Source: Paraburkholderia tagetis (GTDB taxonomy: Bacteria; Pseudomonadota; Gammaproteobacteria; Burkholderiales; Burkholderiaceae). From it: 64,000 bases of DNA. Under the pieces are notes generated by a model, which was given only the letters and a program-made list of their open reading frames with translations, searched no databases and was not told the origin of the DNA. The translations under genes and the position numbers were made by a program. Positions 33,391 to 42,279 of the stretch are shown piece after piece. The stretch's first letter is position 1. Each line of letters starts with the position of its first letter. The stretch covers positions 186,001-250,000 of the forward strand of contig NZ_JAKLJA010000002.1 in the NCBI RefSeq assembly GCF_022213065.1, read 5' to 3'.

Positions 33391-34035
33391 CTATCCCAGC
33401 GCCCGCACCAGCGCGTCGCGTCCGAGCATCGCGCCTTGCGCGGTGATCGTGTGACCGACGCCCGGCAGCGCAAACGCCGCCACGGCGAAACCCGCGTCGC
33501 TGAACGCAGCGGCGGCGCGCTCCAGTTCTGGCGCGGGGATCACCTCGTCGTCCTCGCCGTGCACGAGCGTGATCGGCGTGCGGCTCTTCGCGACGACCGG
33601 CGTGGTGAGGCGCCCGGCGTAGGCGACCACGGCCGCAGCCCCCTCCGGCTGCGTTGCCACGTGATAGAGCGACATGATCGAACCCTGCGAGAAACCGACC
33701 AGCGCGAGGCGGTCGTAGCCGAGCCCCCAGTGCGCGAGCTCGTCGGCGAGGCGCTTTTCCAGCACCGGCGCGGCCGCCGCCACGCGCGCCGCACGGTTCG
33801 TCTCGTTCACGTCGCGCAGCGTGAACCACTGGCGGCCGCCAAAGCCGCCGTCGAACGGCTCGTTGCCGTCGAGCGACGCGAAGGCGACGCCGGGCAGCGC
33901 GTCGCGCCAGGCATCGGCGAGCGGCATCAGATCGCGCGCATTGCTCCCGACCCCGTGCAGCAGCACGACAAGCGAGCGCGCCGCGCCTTCGGCGGGCGCG
34001 AGGCGCCAGCCGCCATCGAATTGTTTCCAGCTCAT
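33391..34035 (-). CDS. Dienelactone hydrolase/carboxylesterase-type alpha/beta hydrolase
   Basis: 214 aa. Oxyanion LLHGVGSNA, nucleophile GFSQGS, acid Asp in HGEDDEVIP and the late His in GVGHTITAQG form the expected phospholipase/carboxylesterase (PF02230-like) arrangement. No signal peptide. ATG 34035 follows AGAGGGG. It stands between the MreB paralogue and the TPR glycosyltransferase without clear operon linkage. Confidence 0.88.
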   Translation of the reverse strand: MSWKQFDGGWRLAPAEGAARSLVVLLHGVGSNARDLMPLADAWRDALPGVAFASLDGNEPFDGGFGGRQWFTLRDVNETNRAARVAAAAPVLEKRLADELAHWGLGYDRLALVGFSQGSIMSLYHVATQPEGAAAVVAYAGRLTTPVVAKSRTPITLVHGEDDEVIPAPELERAAAAFSDAGFAVAAFALPGVGHTITAQGAMLGRDALVRALG

Positions 34036-34197
34036 TATCGCGTTCCCCTCTGGCCCCTTCGTTGGCACGTTGGCGAGTCGACGAATCGGCCAGCCCGGCA
34101 TTGCCCTGCGGCCGACGTGACTGCCGCCAGCATACGCCGCCCTTGCGACACACGTATGCACACCCGCCAAATTCCAGAAGGACGATCGCCGCTGGCA

Positions 34198-36543
34198 TCA
34201 ATATGCGCCATGCCGATGACTGGCGCAGTATTCACGCCACATCCCCCGATATGCCTGCTCGATATCGGCAGCGAATCGTGGCGCGTCCATGAGCGCCGAC
34301 GCCTCCATACGCTCTCGTAACGTCCCACGCAAAGCCGCGAGACGGGGCAGATCGCATGCGAATGCACGTGCCGCGCGCACGAAGTCGTCGTCGGAATGTG
34401 CAACGAGTTCGGGCAGCGCCAGGTTCCGGGCGATGCTTTTCCCGCCTCGACTTATCGCGGAGCATCCCGCGCGTGTGACGACTGGAACGCCCATCCAGAA
34501 CGCATCCAGACTGGTTGTATGACCATTGCACGGAAACGAGTCGAGGGCGAGGTCGATACGACGCCAGGTTTCCAGATAAGCGCGGCGGGACTGTCGCCCG
34601 ATGAACGACACGCGTGAAGAATCAATGCCTTGTGCAACATACCTTGCCATCAAACTGGCGCGCGGCACACCCTGTGGCTCAAGGACAAGCAATCGGGATT
34701 CGGGCACGGCGGCGAGCGCACCGGCCCACAGACCCAGAGCGTGATCGCTTGCCTTGGCCGGATTGTTAAGGCAACCGAACGTGAATGGTGCACCGTTCGC
34801 GGCAGGCAGGCTGTTCACGGCCAGATCTTCCAGCAGCGGGTCATAGCACCAGAACGTTCGAGGCAAGCGAATCGTTCGTTCGGAGTACCATGCTTCCCGA
34901 CCCGGCTCGTCGAGCGGGTCCAGCCAACAGTCCGATAAACGATAGTCCATGGCGGGACTGCCTGTTGTCCCTGGATAAGCAAGCCACGCGACCTGAACAG
35001 GAGCAGGACGCCGCGCAAACAAAAGACGCCGGCACCCCTCCATGTGCATGGTCAAATCAACGAGGATATCGACGCGATCGGCGCGAATTTGCTGTGCGAG
35101 CGCTTCGTCGTCCAACAGGCGCACGTCACGCCATACGTCGGCCAGGCCACGGATTGATGCCGTTACGTGATCGGGCGCCTCAACACTCGAGTAGCAAATG
35201 ATCTCAAAGTCCGTGTGATTGTGATTGGACAACAGCGGTATCGTAAAGAACGACTGGCAATGCGAGTCGAAATCGGGAGAAACATAGCCGACGCGCAGCC
35301 GCCGATCGGGAGTTGAGTCGTTGAGGTGCCCTCGAGCGCACTCAACGACTGGCGCTTCATGCCGCGCAGCGAAGCGGGTGCACTCGTGCATTACCACCTC
35401 TGGGCAATCGCTCACACAAGGGAGTACGAAAATCAGGTTTGCGTGAGCGACGATATTGCCTGGATCGCACTCGAGCGAGCGGCGCAAGGCAGCGACCGAT
35501 TCTTCCGCGGATCCCATCGCAAGGAAGACATTTCCAAGAACGGCATGGGCGTTCGCCATGCCCGGATTGAGATCTATCGCTTTACGCAGTGCCACCAACG
35601 CTTCGGCAGGGTCGTCGAACGATAACAAATGTCCAAGCTGATACCACGCATTCGCATGATCCGGCTTTAGCGCCACCGCATGCCGGAGCACTCGAATGGC
35701 TTCATCGCTGCACGCCCGGCCAAGCAAAACACCGAGGTTATAGTACGCACTGACGAGATTCGGGTTAAGTGCGATGGCTCTGCGCGCCGCGCCTTCAGCT
35801 TCGGCGCGGTTCGTCCTTGAGAGTCTGTGCGCGAGATTCGACCAGGCCACCGCGAAACACGGATCGATTTCCACAGCCCGCATGAGTGCATCCCGTGCTT
35901 CTCGCCAACGCGAATCTGGCAACAGGCATGCCAGTGCATTCCATGCAGGTGCGAAGCCGGGGTTCAGGTCGACCGCGCGACGCAATGCGTTTTCAGCGGC
36001 TTTCGGCTCAGTGTTTTCCAGCAGAATCCCCAAGTTGAACCATGCCTGTGCGAATCCGGGACGCAATGCAATTGCTTGCTCGTATGACGCTTGCGCCTCC
36101 CCAGGCCGGGACGCGCGCAGCAGATTTCCAAGATTGTTGTGCGCTTCCGCCAGTGAAGGCTCAAGATGGATTGCCTGACGCAGATGCGCTTCCGCCTGTT
36201 CAGCATCTTGCGGTCCAAAGGTGTTGGACAAATAGAAGTGGGCGGCAGCGAGCGCTGGATCGAGTTTTAGCGCATGACGAAGCGTTGCCCGCCCATCTTC
36301 GGTGCGTCCTTGCACGAGTAGCGCGCTTGCGAATTCCAGTGCTTCCGACGCGCTGGTACTGCGTGCAAGCGCATCACATAAAGACGTTTTCGCCTGGCTG
36401 GCTCGCTTCAAGGAAAACTCAATGAGACTAAGCAGATAATGCGCCGAGGAACTGTCTGGCGAAGCCAGAATCGCCGCCCTGCACAACTTTTCGGCATCCA
36501 AAATACGGTCTGCACGCCATGCGGAAAGTGCGGCGTTATACAT
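34198..36543 (-). CDS. TPR protein with OGT/SPINDLY-type (GT41) glycosyltransferase domain
   Basis: 781 aa. Residues about 1-400 are roughly ten 34-residue TPR units ([40 protein letters not shown]). From about 425, [63 protein letters not shown] and the later [11 protein letters not shown] and [16 protein letters not shown] form the GT41 core, with conserved histidines. Such enzymes add GlcNAc or glucose to Ser/Thr, often on adhesins or flagellin. Third-position GC is visibly lower than in neighbours. It adjoins a type I secretion remnant, so its original substrate may have been a secreted protein. Cytoplasmic. Confidence 0.92.
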   Translation of the reverse strand: MYNAALSAWRADRILDAEKLCRAAILASPDSSSAHYLLSLIEFSLKRASQAKTSLCDALARSTSASEALEFASALLVQGRTEDGRATLRHALKLDPALAAAHFYLSNTFGPQDAEQAEAHLRQAIHLEPSLAEAHNNLGNLLRASRPGEAQASYEQAIALRPGFAQAWFNLGILLENTEPKAAENALRRAVDLNPGFAPAWNALACLLPDSRWREARDALMRAVEIDPCFAVAWSNLAHRLSRTNRAEAEGAARRAIALNPNLVSAYYNLGVLLGRACSDEAIRVLRHAVALKPDHANAWYQLGHLLSFDDPAEALVALRKAIDLNPGMANAHAVLGNVFLAMGSAEESVAALRRSLECDPGNIVAHANLIFVLPCVSDCPEVVMHECTRFAARHEAPVVECARGHLNDSTPDRRLRVGYVSPDFDSHCQSFFTIPLLSNHNHTDFEIICYSSVEAPDHVTASIRGLADVWRDVRLLDDEALAQQIRADRVDILVDLTMHMEGCRRLLFARRPAPVQVAWLAYPGTTGSPAMDYRLSDCWLDPLDEPGREAWYSERTIRLPRTFWCYDPLLEDLAVNSLPAANGAPFTFGCLNNPAKASDHALGLWAGALAAVPESRLLVLEPQGVPRASLMARYVAQGIDSSRVSFIGRQSRRAYLETWRRIDLALDSFPCNGHTTSLDAFWMGVPVVTRAGCSAISRGGKSIARNLALPELVAHSDDDFVRAARAFACDLPRLAALRGTLRERMEASALMDAPRFAADIEQAYRGMWREYCASHRHGAY

Positions 36544-36569
36544 GGCTCATATTTCTCTTTGACGCAGAA

Positions 36570-36777
36570 GTTTGCGGTGAGCGCCTGGCCGGTCAGGAAG
36601 TTGCGGACGTTCTCCAGTTCTCGCACACGCGCCACCGTGCCTCCCACGCGGCGCCCCCCCCCAACAAGGTGGCGAAACAGGCGCGCACCCAACTCGACGT
36701 CGATGCGGTTGGTGGTATGCGCGAATACATAGTTGCGCAGCCCCGTGAGCAAGACCTTCCGGGCTACGCCAGACGGG
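36570..36777 (-). pseudogene. Remnant of a type I secretion ABC transporter (HlyB/PrtD type)
   Basis: On the minus strand, [50 protein letters not shown] and TGQALT appear in order, which is the transmembrane domain of a T1SS ATPase. The usual ALPLAYFEA-like segment is lost at a run of nine Gs (36655-36663), and no ATPase or peptidase domain remains. Identity elsewhere is high, so decay is recent. It overlaps the upstream region of the TPR glycosyltransferase. Confidence 0.75.
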
Positions 36778-36779
36778 AA

Positions 36780-36793
36780 AGATAATATTATCT
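36780..36793. promoter_or_regulatory. Perfect AT-rich palindrome
   Basis: AGATAATATTATCT lies 192 bp upstream of the DHA2 transporter, at the edge of the secretion remnant. It could be an operator or a deletion scar; nothing in the neighbourhood identifies a binding protein. Confidence 0.35.
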
Positions 36794-36984
36794 TCGACTT
36801 ATAGCATTGCGCCTGATCAATCCGGACAGTCTCAGCGCCTCAGTGTCGACCTTCCGCTTGTCGCCTCTCGGGCTCATGCCGGCAGCCAGAGCTGCTATCT
36901 GCCCGACCAACATGTTTCATCTAGTCGGGGTATGCTACGCGCTGACCTCCGGCATTTCCCGCAGCGCAACATAGGGGGAAAATC

Positions 36985-38535
36985 GTGCAAACCCAAGCTG
37001 CACCGCCCCCGCTCGAAGGCGCCAGGCTGATCGTCGCGACCATCGCCGTCGCGCTCGCGACCTTCATGAACGTGCTGGACACCTCGATCGCCAACGTGGC
37101 CATCCCGACCATCTCGGGCGACCTCGGCGTCTCGGTGGACGAAGGCACCTGGGTCATCACAGTGTTCGCGGCGGCCAACGCGGTTTCCATTCCGCTCACC
37201 GGCTGGCTCACGCAGCGCTTCGGCCAGGTACGCCTGTTCGTGGCGTCGATCCTCTCGTTCGTGCTCGCTTCATGGCTGTGCGGCGTCGCGCCCACGCTGC
37301 CGATCCTGCTCGTCGCGCGCGTGCTGCAAGGCGCCGTGGCAGGCCCGCTGATTCCGCTCTCGCAAGCCATCCTGCTCGGCTCCTGGCCACGCGACAAATC
37401 GGCCACCGCGCTCGCCTTCTGGGCGATGACCACCACGGTCGGCCCGATCGCGGGCCCGGCGCTGGGCGGCTGGATCACCGACAGCTACAACTGGTCGTGG
37501 ATCTTCTACATCAACATTCCGGTGGGCCTCATCGCCGCGTCGATCACGTGGTCGATCTATCGGCATCGCGAGTCGGCCACGCGCAAACCGCCCATCGACG
37601 TGGTGGGCCTCGGTCTTCTGATCGCGTGGGTGGCCTCGCTGCAGATCCTGCTCGACAAGGGCAAGGACCTCGACTGGTTCGCCTCGCCCGTGATCGTGAC
37701 GCTCGGCGTCATCGCGCTCGTGAGCTTTGCATTCTTTCTGGTGTGGGAACTCACCGAGGCGCATCCGATTGTCGACCTGCGGCTCTTTTCGCAGCGCAAT
37801 TTTCTTGGCGGAACGATTGCAATCTCGGTGGCTTACGGCGTGTTCTTCGGCAACCTGGTGCTATTGCCGCAATGGATGCAGGAGTACCTGAACTACCGCT
37901 CGGTGGACGCGGGGCTCGTGACGGCGCCGCTCGGCGTGTTCGCGCTGCTGCTGTCGCCCGTGGTCGGGCGCGTGCTGCCGCGCTCGGACGCGCGCGTGAT
38001 CGCGACGGCAGCGTTCGTGCTGTTCGCTTTGGTGTTTTTCATGCGCGCGCAGTATGTGATCGAGATCGACACCTGGCATCTCGTGCTGCCCACGCTGCTG
38101 CAAGGCGTGCCGATGGCGCTCTTCTTCGTGCCGCTCACGGCGATCATCCTCGCTGGGCAGCCCGCGCAGCGCATTCCGGCCGCCGCGGGGCTCTCGAATT
38201 TCGTGCGAGTGTTCTGCGGCGCTGTGGGCACGTCGATTTCCACCAACGCCTGGAACAACCGCACGATTCTTCATCACGCGCGGCTCGCCGAGCAGGCTTC
38301 CATCAATAACCCGATCTTCATGCAATCGATCGCGCAGACGCAGGACGTGCTGCATATCAGCGAGCCCTCGGCGCATGCGCTGTTCGATTTTCAGCTCACG
38401 GCGCAGGCCGCGATGATGGGTATCAACGATATTTTCTATATCTCGGCGATTATTTTTCTCGCGATTATTCCGCTTATCTGGATTACGAAGTCGACGAGAG
38501 GTTCGGGAGGGGGTGGCGCGGCAGGCGTGCATTGA
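36985..38535 (+). CDS. DHA2-family (EmrB/QacA) drug:H+ antiporter
   Basis: 516 aa, 14 predicted transmembrane helices. Signature pieces are FMNVLDTSIANVAIPTISG (motif D1), GWLTQRFGQVRLF (motif A), GAVAGPLIPLSQAILL and GPALGGWITDSYNWSWIFYIN (motif C). It exports amphipathic drugs through the inner membrane; EmrB partners normally have an adjacent EmrA, which is missing here. The start is GTG 36985 with AGGGGG about six bases upstream. A palindromic hairpin repeat follows the stop. Confidence 0.93.
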   Translation: MQTQAAPPPLEGARLIVATIAVALATFMNVLDTSIANVAIPTISGDLGVSVDEGTWVITVFAAANAVSIPLTGWLTQRFGQVRLFVASILSFVLASWLCGVAPTLPILLVARVLQGAVAGPLIPLSQAILLGSWPRDKSATALAFWAMTTTVGPIAGPALGGWITDSYNWSWIFYINIPVGLIAASITWSIYRHRESATRKPPIDVVGLGLLIAWVASLQILLDKGKDLDWFASPVIVTLGVIALVSFAFFLVWELTEAHPIVDLRLFSQRNFLGGTIAISVAYGVFFGNLVLLPQWMQEYLNYRSVDAGLVTAPLGVFALLLSPVVGRVLPRSDARVIATAAFVLFALVFFMRAQYVIEIDTWHLVLPTLLQGVPMALFFVPLTAIILAGQPAQRIPAAAGLSNFVRVFCGAVGTSISTNAWNNRTILHHARLAEQASINNPIFMQSIAQTQDVLHISEPSAHALFDFQLTAQAAMMGINDIFYISAIIFLAIIPLIWITKSTRGSGGGGAAGVH

Positions 38536-38590
38536 GTTTGTGGTGAGTTGTTTTTATGGTTTTTTTTCGTGGTCCTTAAGGTGTTGGCAT

Positions 38591-38667
38591 TTCCTTGTTT
38601 TCGTGTCGGTCTATTAGCGTTGCCCCGCACAGGGGCAACGCTAATAGACCGACACGAACACAAGGAA
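38591..38667. repeat. Deleted derivative of the palindromic element (ends only)
   Basis: CGTGTCGGTCTATTAGCGTT plus GCCCC (38602-38626) and its exact reverse complement (38632-38656) flank GCACA; imperfect pairing continues outward to TTCCTTG/CAAGGAA. The sequence equals the outer termini of the elements at 12.4 and 56.5 kb joined at CCCC. It sits between the MFS stop and the convergent dehydrogenase stop, where it could also act as a terminator-like hairpin. Confidence 0.9.
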
Positions 38668-38700
38668 ACGCGACAAACAAAACGCGCAACGCGCAATCCC

Positions 38701-39993
38701 CTACCCAAAACGATGCGCCAAATAAGGCCTGGGATCAGTAAAAGGCGTCTCCCCCATGATCTGCTCCGCGACGAGCCGCCCCGACACCGGCCCCAGCGTG
38801 AGCCCATGATGGTTGTGTCCGAACGCGAACCACAGCCCCGCGTGACGCGGCGCGGGCCCGAGCACCGGACGCATATCCGGCGTGCACGGGCGCATCCCCA
38901 TCCACGGTTTTTCGTCGAGCCGCTTGCCGAGCCCGAACACGGGCCGCGCCGCGCGCTCGGCCGCATCGAGCTGTGCGTAGTTGGGCGGCCGCCCGCGCGA
39001 GGCAAGCTCCACGCCGGTGGTGAGCCGCAGGCCTCGGTTCATGGGCGCGACCACGTAGCCGCCCTCGATATCCACCACGGGACGCGTGAGCGGCGCACCC
39101 GCCGCGCTCGCGTAATGCATGTGATAGCCGCGTTTGACCATCAGCGGCACGCGGTAACCGAGCGGCGCCGTCACGAGATCCGACCACGGTCCGAGCGCCA
39201 CAACAGCCAGTTCCGCCGATACCGGCCCATCGTCCGTTTGCACCTGCCAGCCGCTGCCCTGCGCACGCAGGGTGAGCGCGTCGCCCTTCACGAAGGTGCC
39301 GCCCTCGCGCAGGAACAGTTGCGCGTAGCCCTTCACGAGCGCGCCAGGGTCGGCCACGCTGGCCGGATCCATCCAGTGAATCGCGCCGGCATAGCCCTCG
39401 GCCAGCGACGGCTCCACCGCGCGCAGGCCCGCGGTGTCGAAGGCTGCCATGCGCAGGCGATGCTCCCCGGCCACGCGCTGCGCATCCTCGCGCTCGCGCT
39501 CGAACTGCGCGGGCGAGCGGTACGCCTCCAGCCAGCCGACCGGACGCACGAGCGCGCGCAGGTCGTTGCCCGCTTCATTGCCCACTCCGTTGCCCGTGTC
39601 CGTACGCATGTCCGTACGCACCAGCAGCGCCTCGTGCTCGGCAACGCAGCGCGCGATGAGCGGCAGCATATCGCGCGCCGCGCCCGCCAGCCGTTCTGGC
39701 GCCGACTCGCGCCAGAACGACGCGAGCCAGCGTGCGTACGCGGGCAGCGAGCGCACGTCGTAGCGCAGCATCGTCGAGTCGTTGCGCATGAGCCGCAGCA
39801 GCATGCGCCAGTCGCGCGGGAAGCCATACGGCACCACCGACGACGCCTCGATCAACCCCGCGTTGCCATAGCTCGTTTCCTCGCCGGGCGCGCGCCGGTC
39901 GACGAGCGTGACGCGCACGCCGCGCGCCTGCAAATGCAGCGCGACGCTCACGCCGACGATACCCGCGCCGAGCACGATCGCGTCCTTGCTCAT
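38701..39993 (-). CDS. FAD-dependent D-amino acid dehydrogenase (DadA/DauA-like)
   Basis: 430 aa. The N-terminal FAD site AIVLGAGIVGVSVALHLQARG is typical of the DAO family, as are EETSYGNAGLIEASSVVPYG, VVALGPWSDLV and the C-terminal LWFAFGHNHHGLTLGPVSGR. It removes hydride and the amino group from D-amino acids, passing electrons to the respiratory chain. Placement next to an ornithine-cyclodeaminase-like gene and a YheO-type regulator resembles dauA (D-arginine dehydrogenase) rather than dadA. ATG 39993 follows AGAGGAA. Substrate range unproven. Confidence 0.88.
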   Translation of the reverse strand: MSKDAIVLGAGIVGVSVALHLQARGVRVTLVDRRAPGEETSYGNAGLIEASSVVPYGFPRDWRMLLRLMRNDSTMLRYDVRSLPAYARWLASFWRESAPERLAGAARDMLPLIARCVAEHEALLVRTDMRTDTGNGVGNEAGNDLRALVRPVGWLEAYRSPAQFEREREDAQRVAGEHRLRMAAFDTAGLRAVEPSLAEGYAGAIHWMDPASVADPGALVKGYAQLFLREGGTFVKGDALTLRAQGSGWQVQTDDGPVSAELAVVALGPWSDLVTAPLGYRVPLMVKRGYHMHYASAAGAPLTRPVVDIEGGYVVAPMNRGLRLTTGVELASRGRPPNYAQLDAAERAARPVFGLGKRLDEKPWMGMRPCTPDMRPVLGPAPRHAGLWFAFGHNHHGLTLGPVSGRLVAEQIMGETPFTDPRPYLAHRFG

Positions 39994-40033
39994 GCCATTC
40001 CTCTGGAGTCCATAGGTGCGGTTCTGGCGCGCA

Positions 40034-40861
40034 TCACTTCGCAACGATGTCGCGGCCGAAATACTTCATCGAAAGCTTCGTAAGCGTGCCGTCGTGGCGC
40101 AGCGAGTCGAGCGCCGCGACCACCTTCGCCTGGAGCGCCGCGTCGTTCTTGCGCATGCCGAAGCCCGTGCCCTCGCCGAGCGTGGCCGGATCCTTGAGCG
40201 GCGCGCCCGCGAAATCGAAGTCCTTGCCTTGCGGCTTCGAAAGAAAGCCGTCGGTGGCAGTCTGCACTTCCTGGACCGCGCCGTCCAGACGGCCCGCAGC
40301 CAGATCCGCGAAAATCTGGTCCTGATTCTCATACGTGACGATCGACACGCCCTGCTGCCCCCAGTGCTTGCGCACGTAGTCTTCCTGCGTCGACCCTTGC
40401 AGCACGCCGATCTGCTTGCCCTTGAGGCTCGCCGGCGTGGGCTGCAGCCCCGAGCCGCGCTTCGCCACCATCTGGATCGGCATCACATAGACGGCGGGCG
40501 TGAAATCGATCTGCTGACGCCGCTTGTCCGTGATGTTCATCGCCGAGTTGATGACGTCGAACTTGCGCGCCTCGAGCGCCGCGATCAGGCCGTCGAAACT
40601 GTTCTCCACCCACACGCACTTCACCTGCATGCGCTGGCACACGGCATTGCCGATATCGATGTCGAAGCCCTGCAACTGGCCCGATGGCGTCTTGCTCTCG
40701 AACGGCGGGTAGGACGCCTCCACGCCGAAGCGCAAGGTCTGTGCGCTCTGCGCGTGCGCCGCGCCCGCCGTCATGCCGAGCCCCGCGCCAAGCAAGCCGG
40801 CCAGGCCCACCACGCCCGCAAGGCGGGCCGCTCGCGAGGAGCGAATCATCTTCGTATTCAT
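40034..40861 (-). CDS. Periplasmic amino-acid-binding protein (ABC, family 3)
   Basis: 275 aa. Signal peptide ending AAHA (cleavage before QSAQ), then RFGVEASYPPFESKTPSG and GFDIDIGNAVCQRM, the usual start of lysine/arginine/ornithine-type binding proteins. INSAMNITDKRRQQIDFT and GVLQGSTQEDYVRKHW match the ligand hinge. No permease or ATPase genes are adjacent, so it must use components elsewhere. Operon with the dehydrogenase downstream (40-bp gap). A ligand such as an L- or D-basic amino acid is suggested by context. Confidence 0.88.
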   Translation of the reverse strand: MNTKMIRSSRAARLAGVVGLAGLLGAGLGMTAGAAHAQSAQTLRFGVEASYPPFESKTPSGQLQGFDIDIGNAVCQRMQVKCVWVENSFDGLIAALEARKFDVINSAMNITDKRRQQIDFTPAVYVMPIQMVAKRGSGLQPTPASLKGKQIGVLQGSTQEDYVRKHWGQQGVSIVTYENQDQIFADLAAGRLDGAVQEVQTATDGFLSKPQGKDFDFAGAPLKDPATLGEGTGFGMRKNDAALQAKVVAALDSLRHDGTLTKLSMKYFGRDIVAK

Positions 40862-40930
40862 CGTCGTCACCATAGTCGTTATGAGGTCGGGCGGCGCCGT
40901 TCGTGAAGTCCCGCGCCACCTGCACAAATA

Positions 40931-40975
40931 TAGACGAAAAATAAAAATAAAGTCTAGAATGGACAAAAATGTCTA
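40931..40975. promoter_or_regulatory. Repeated TAGAC/GTCTA boxes in the divergent promoter
   Basis: TAGAC (40931-40935), GTCTA (40952-40956) and GTCTA (40971-40975) occur at 19-21-bp intervals, about two helical turns, and a GACA-AAAA-TGTC inverted repeat lies at 40962-40973. They are between the binding-protein and OCD genes and may bind the YheO-type regulator. Confidence 0.35.
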
Positions 40976-41091
40976 CATCAGGGATCGCCGGGCTTTGCCA
41001 GCGGGCTCGCCGCGATCGCCGGCTCATACGCGATGCGCGATGCGCGGCATGCCCGCCCCGCGCGGTTCCCGAATCAATCATGGAGCACAGC

Positions 41092-42174
41092 ATGTCCGAA
41101 ACAACACTCCCCCGTGCAAACGCCGCAGGACCGTTCGTGGCGCCGTTCATCGCCGATGCCGCGCAAGTGCGCGCCGCGCTGCCCGCCCTCGACGTGCGCG
41201 GCGTGCTCGCGGACATGTTCGCCGCGCTCGGCCGCGGCCAGGCCGTGCAGCCGCCGCAGACTCTCGCCCTGTTTCCGCAGCAGGCCGGCGACTTCATTAC
41301 CTACCTGGGCGTGCTCGCCGAGGCGGGCGTGTTCGGCGCGAAGCTCTCGCCGTACATTGCGGGTGCCGCGGGTGCCGCGGGTGCCAGTCCCATCGTCACG
41401 GCCTGGACCGCACTGATGTCGATGCACACCGGCCAGCCCTTGATGTGGTGCGATTCGGCGCTGCTCACGACCGAGCGCACGGCGGGCACGACCGCGCTCG
41501 CCGTCGACCAGCTCGCGCCGCGCGACGCGCGCCGCCTTGCGGTGATCGGCGCGGGCGCGGTGGCGCTCGCGCACATCCGTCATGTCGCGCCACTGCGCGC
41601 GTGGGACAGCATCCGCGTCTATTCGCCGGGCCTCGCCAATGACACCCACGACACCCACGACACCCACGACACCCACGACACCAGCGACGCTAACCACGCC
41701 AACGACGCCGCTCGCAGCGCCAGCGTGCGCGCCGCCGACGCGCGCGTGAGCCTCGCGGCAACGGCGCAGGCATGCGTCGAAGATGCCGACGTCGTCATGC
41801 TCTGCACCTCGTCGGGCAAGCCGGTGCTCGCGCTCGACGCGCTCACGAAGCCCGCGCTCATTACCTCGATCAGCACGAACGTCGCGCAGGCGCACGAGAT
41901 CGATCCGGCCACGCTGCCCACGCTCGACGTCTATTGCGATTACCGCAGCACCACGCCATCGAGCGCCGGCGAGATGGTGCTGGCCGCGCGCGAGCACGGC
42001 TGGTCGCCGGACGCGATCGTCGGTGATCTCGCTGAATTGGCGAACGACGCCTGCCCGCGCCCCGGCTACATGCGTCACGTTTTCTTCCGCTCGATCGGGC
42101 TCGGTCTCGAAGATATCGCGGTTGCTCATGCGCTCTATTCACATCTGCGTGATGCGTCGCCGCCCGGACAGTAA
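41092..42174 (+). CDS. Ornithine cyclodeaminase/mu-crystallin family protein (DauB-like)
   Basis: 360 aa NAD(P)H enzyme. RRLAVIGAGAVALAHIRHV is the Rossmann GxGxxA, preceded by GAKLSPYIAG and TALMSMHTGQP, and followed by the ADVVMLCTSSGKPVL stretch. In P. aeruginosa the homologue DauB reduces the imino acid from DauA to the L-amino acid. Residues after the Rossmann motif hold an in-frame 9-bp repeat coding DTH units (41641-41682) not expected in the family, probably a surface loop. ATG 41092 has GGAG eight bases upstream. Confidence 0.85.
   Translation: MSETTLPRANAAGPFVAPFIADAAQVRAALPALDVRGVLADMFAALGRGQAVQPPQTLALFPQQAGDFITYLGVLAEAGVFGAKLSPYIAGAAGAAGASPIVTAWTALMSMHTGQPLMWCDSALLTTERTAGTTALAVDQLAPRDARRLAVIGAGAVALAHIRHVAPLRAWDSIRVYSPGLANDTHDTHDTHDTHDTSDANHANDAARSASVRAADARVSLAATAQACVEDADVVMLCTSSGKPVLALDALTKPALITSISTNVAQAHEIDPATLPTLDVYCDYRSTTPSSAGEMVLAAREHGWSPDAIVGDLAELANDACPRPGYMRHVFFRSIGLGLEDIAVAHALYSHLRDASPPGQ
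41641..41682 (+). repeat. In-frame coding minisatellite in the OCD gene
   Basis: GACACCCAC is repeated four times plus a partial copy, encoding Asp-Thr-His units. Multiples of 9 bp keep the frame, so copy number could vary between strains. Confidence 0.9.
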
Positions 42175-42279
42175 GCACAGTAAGCGCAATGAGCGCGAAG
42201 TGAGCAAGATGAGCCACGCGCGCAGTATCATCGACGTCCTCCTTGACGAACCTTCCAACGCCTCACAGCGCCTGGTCCG

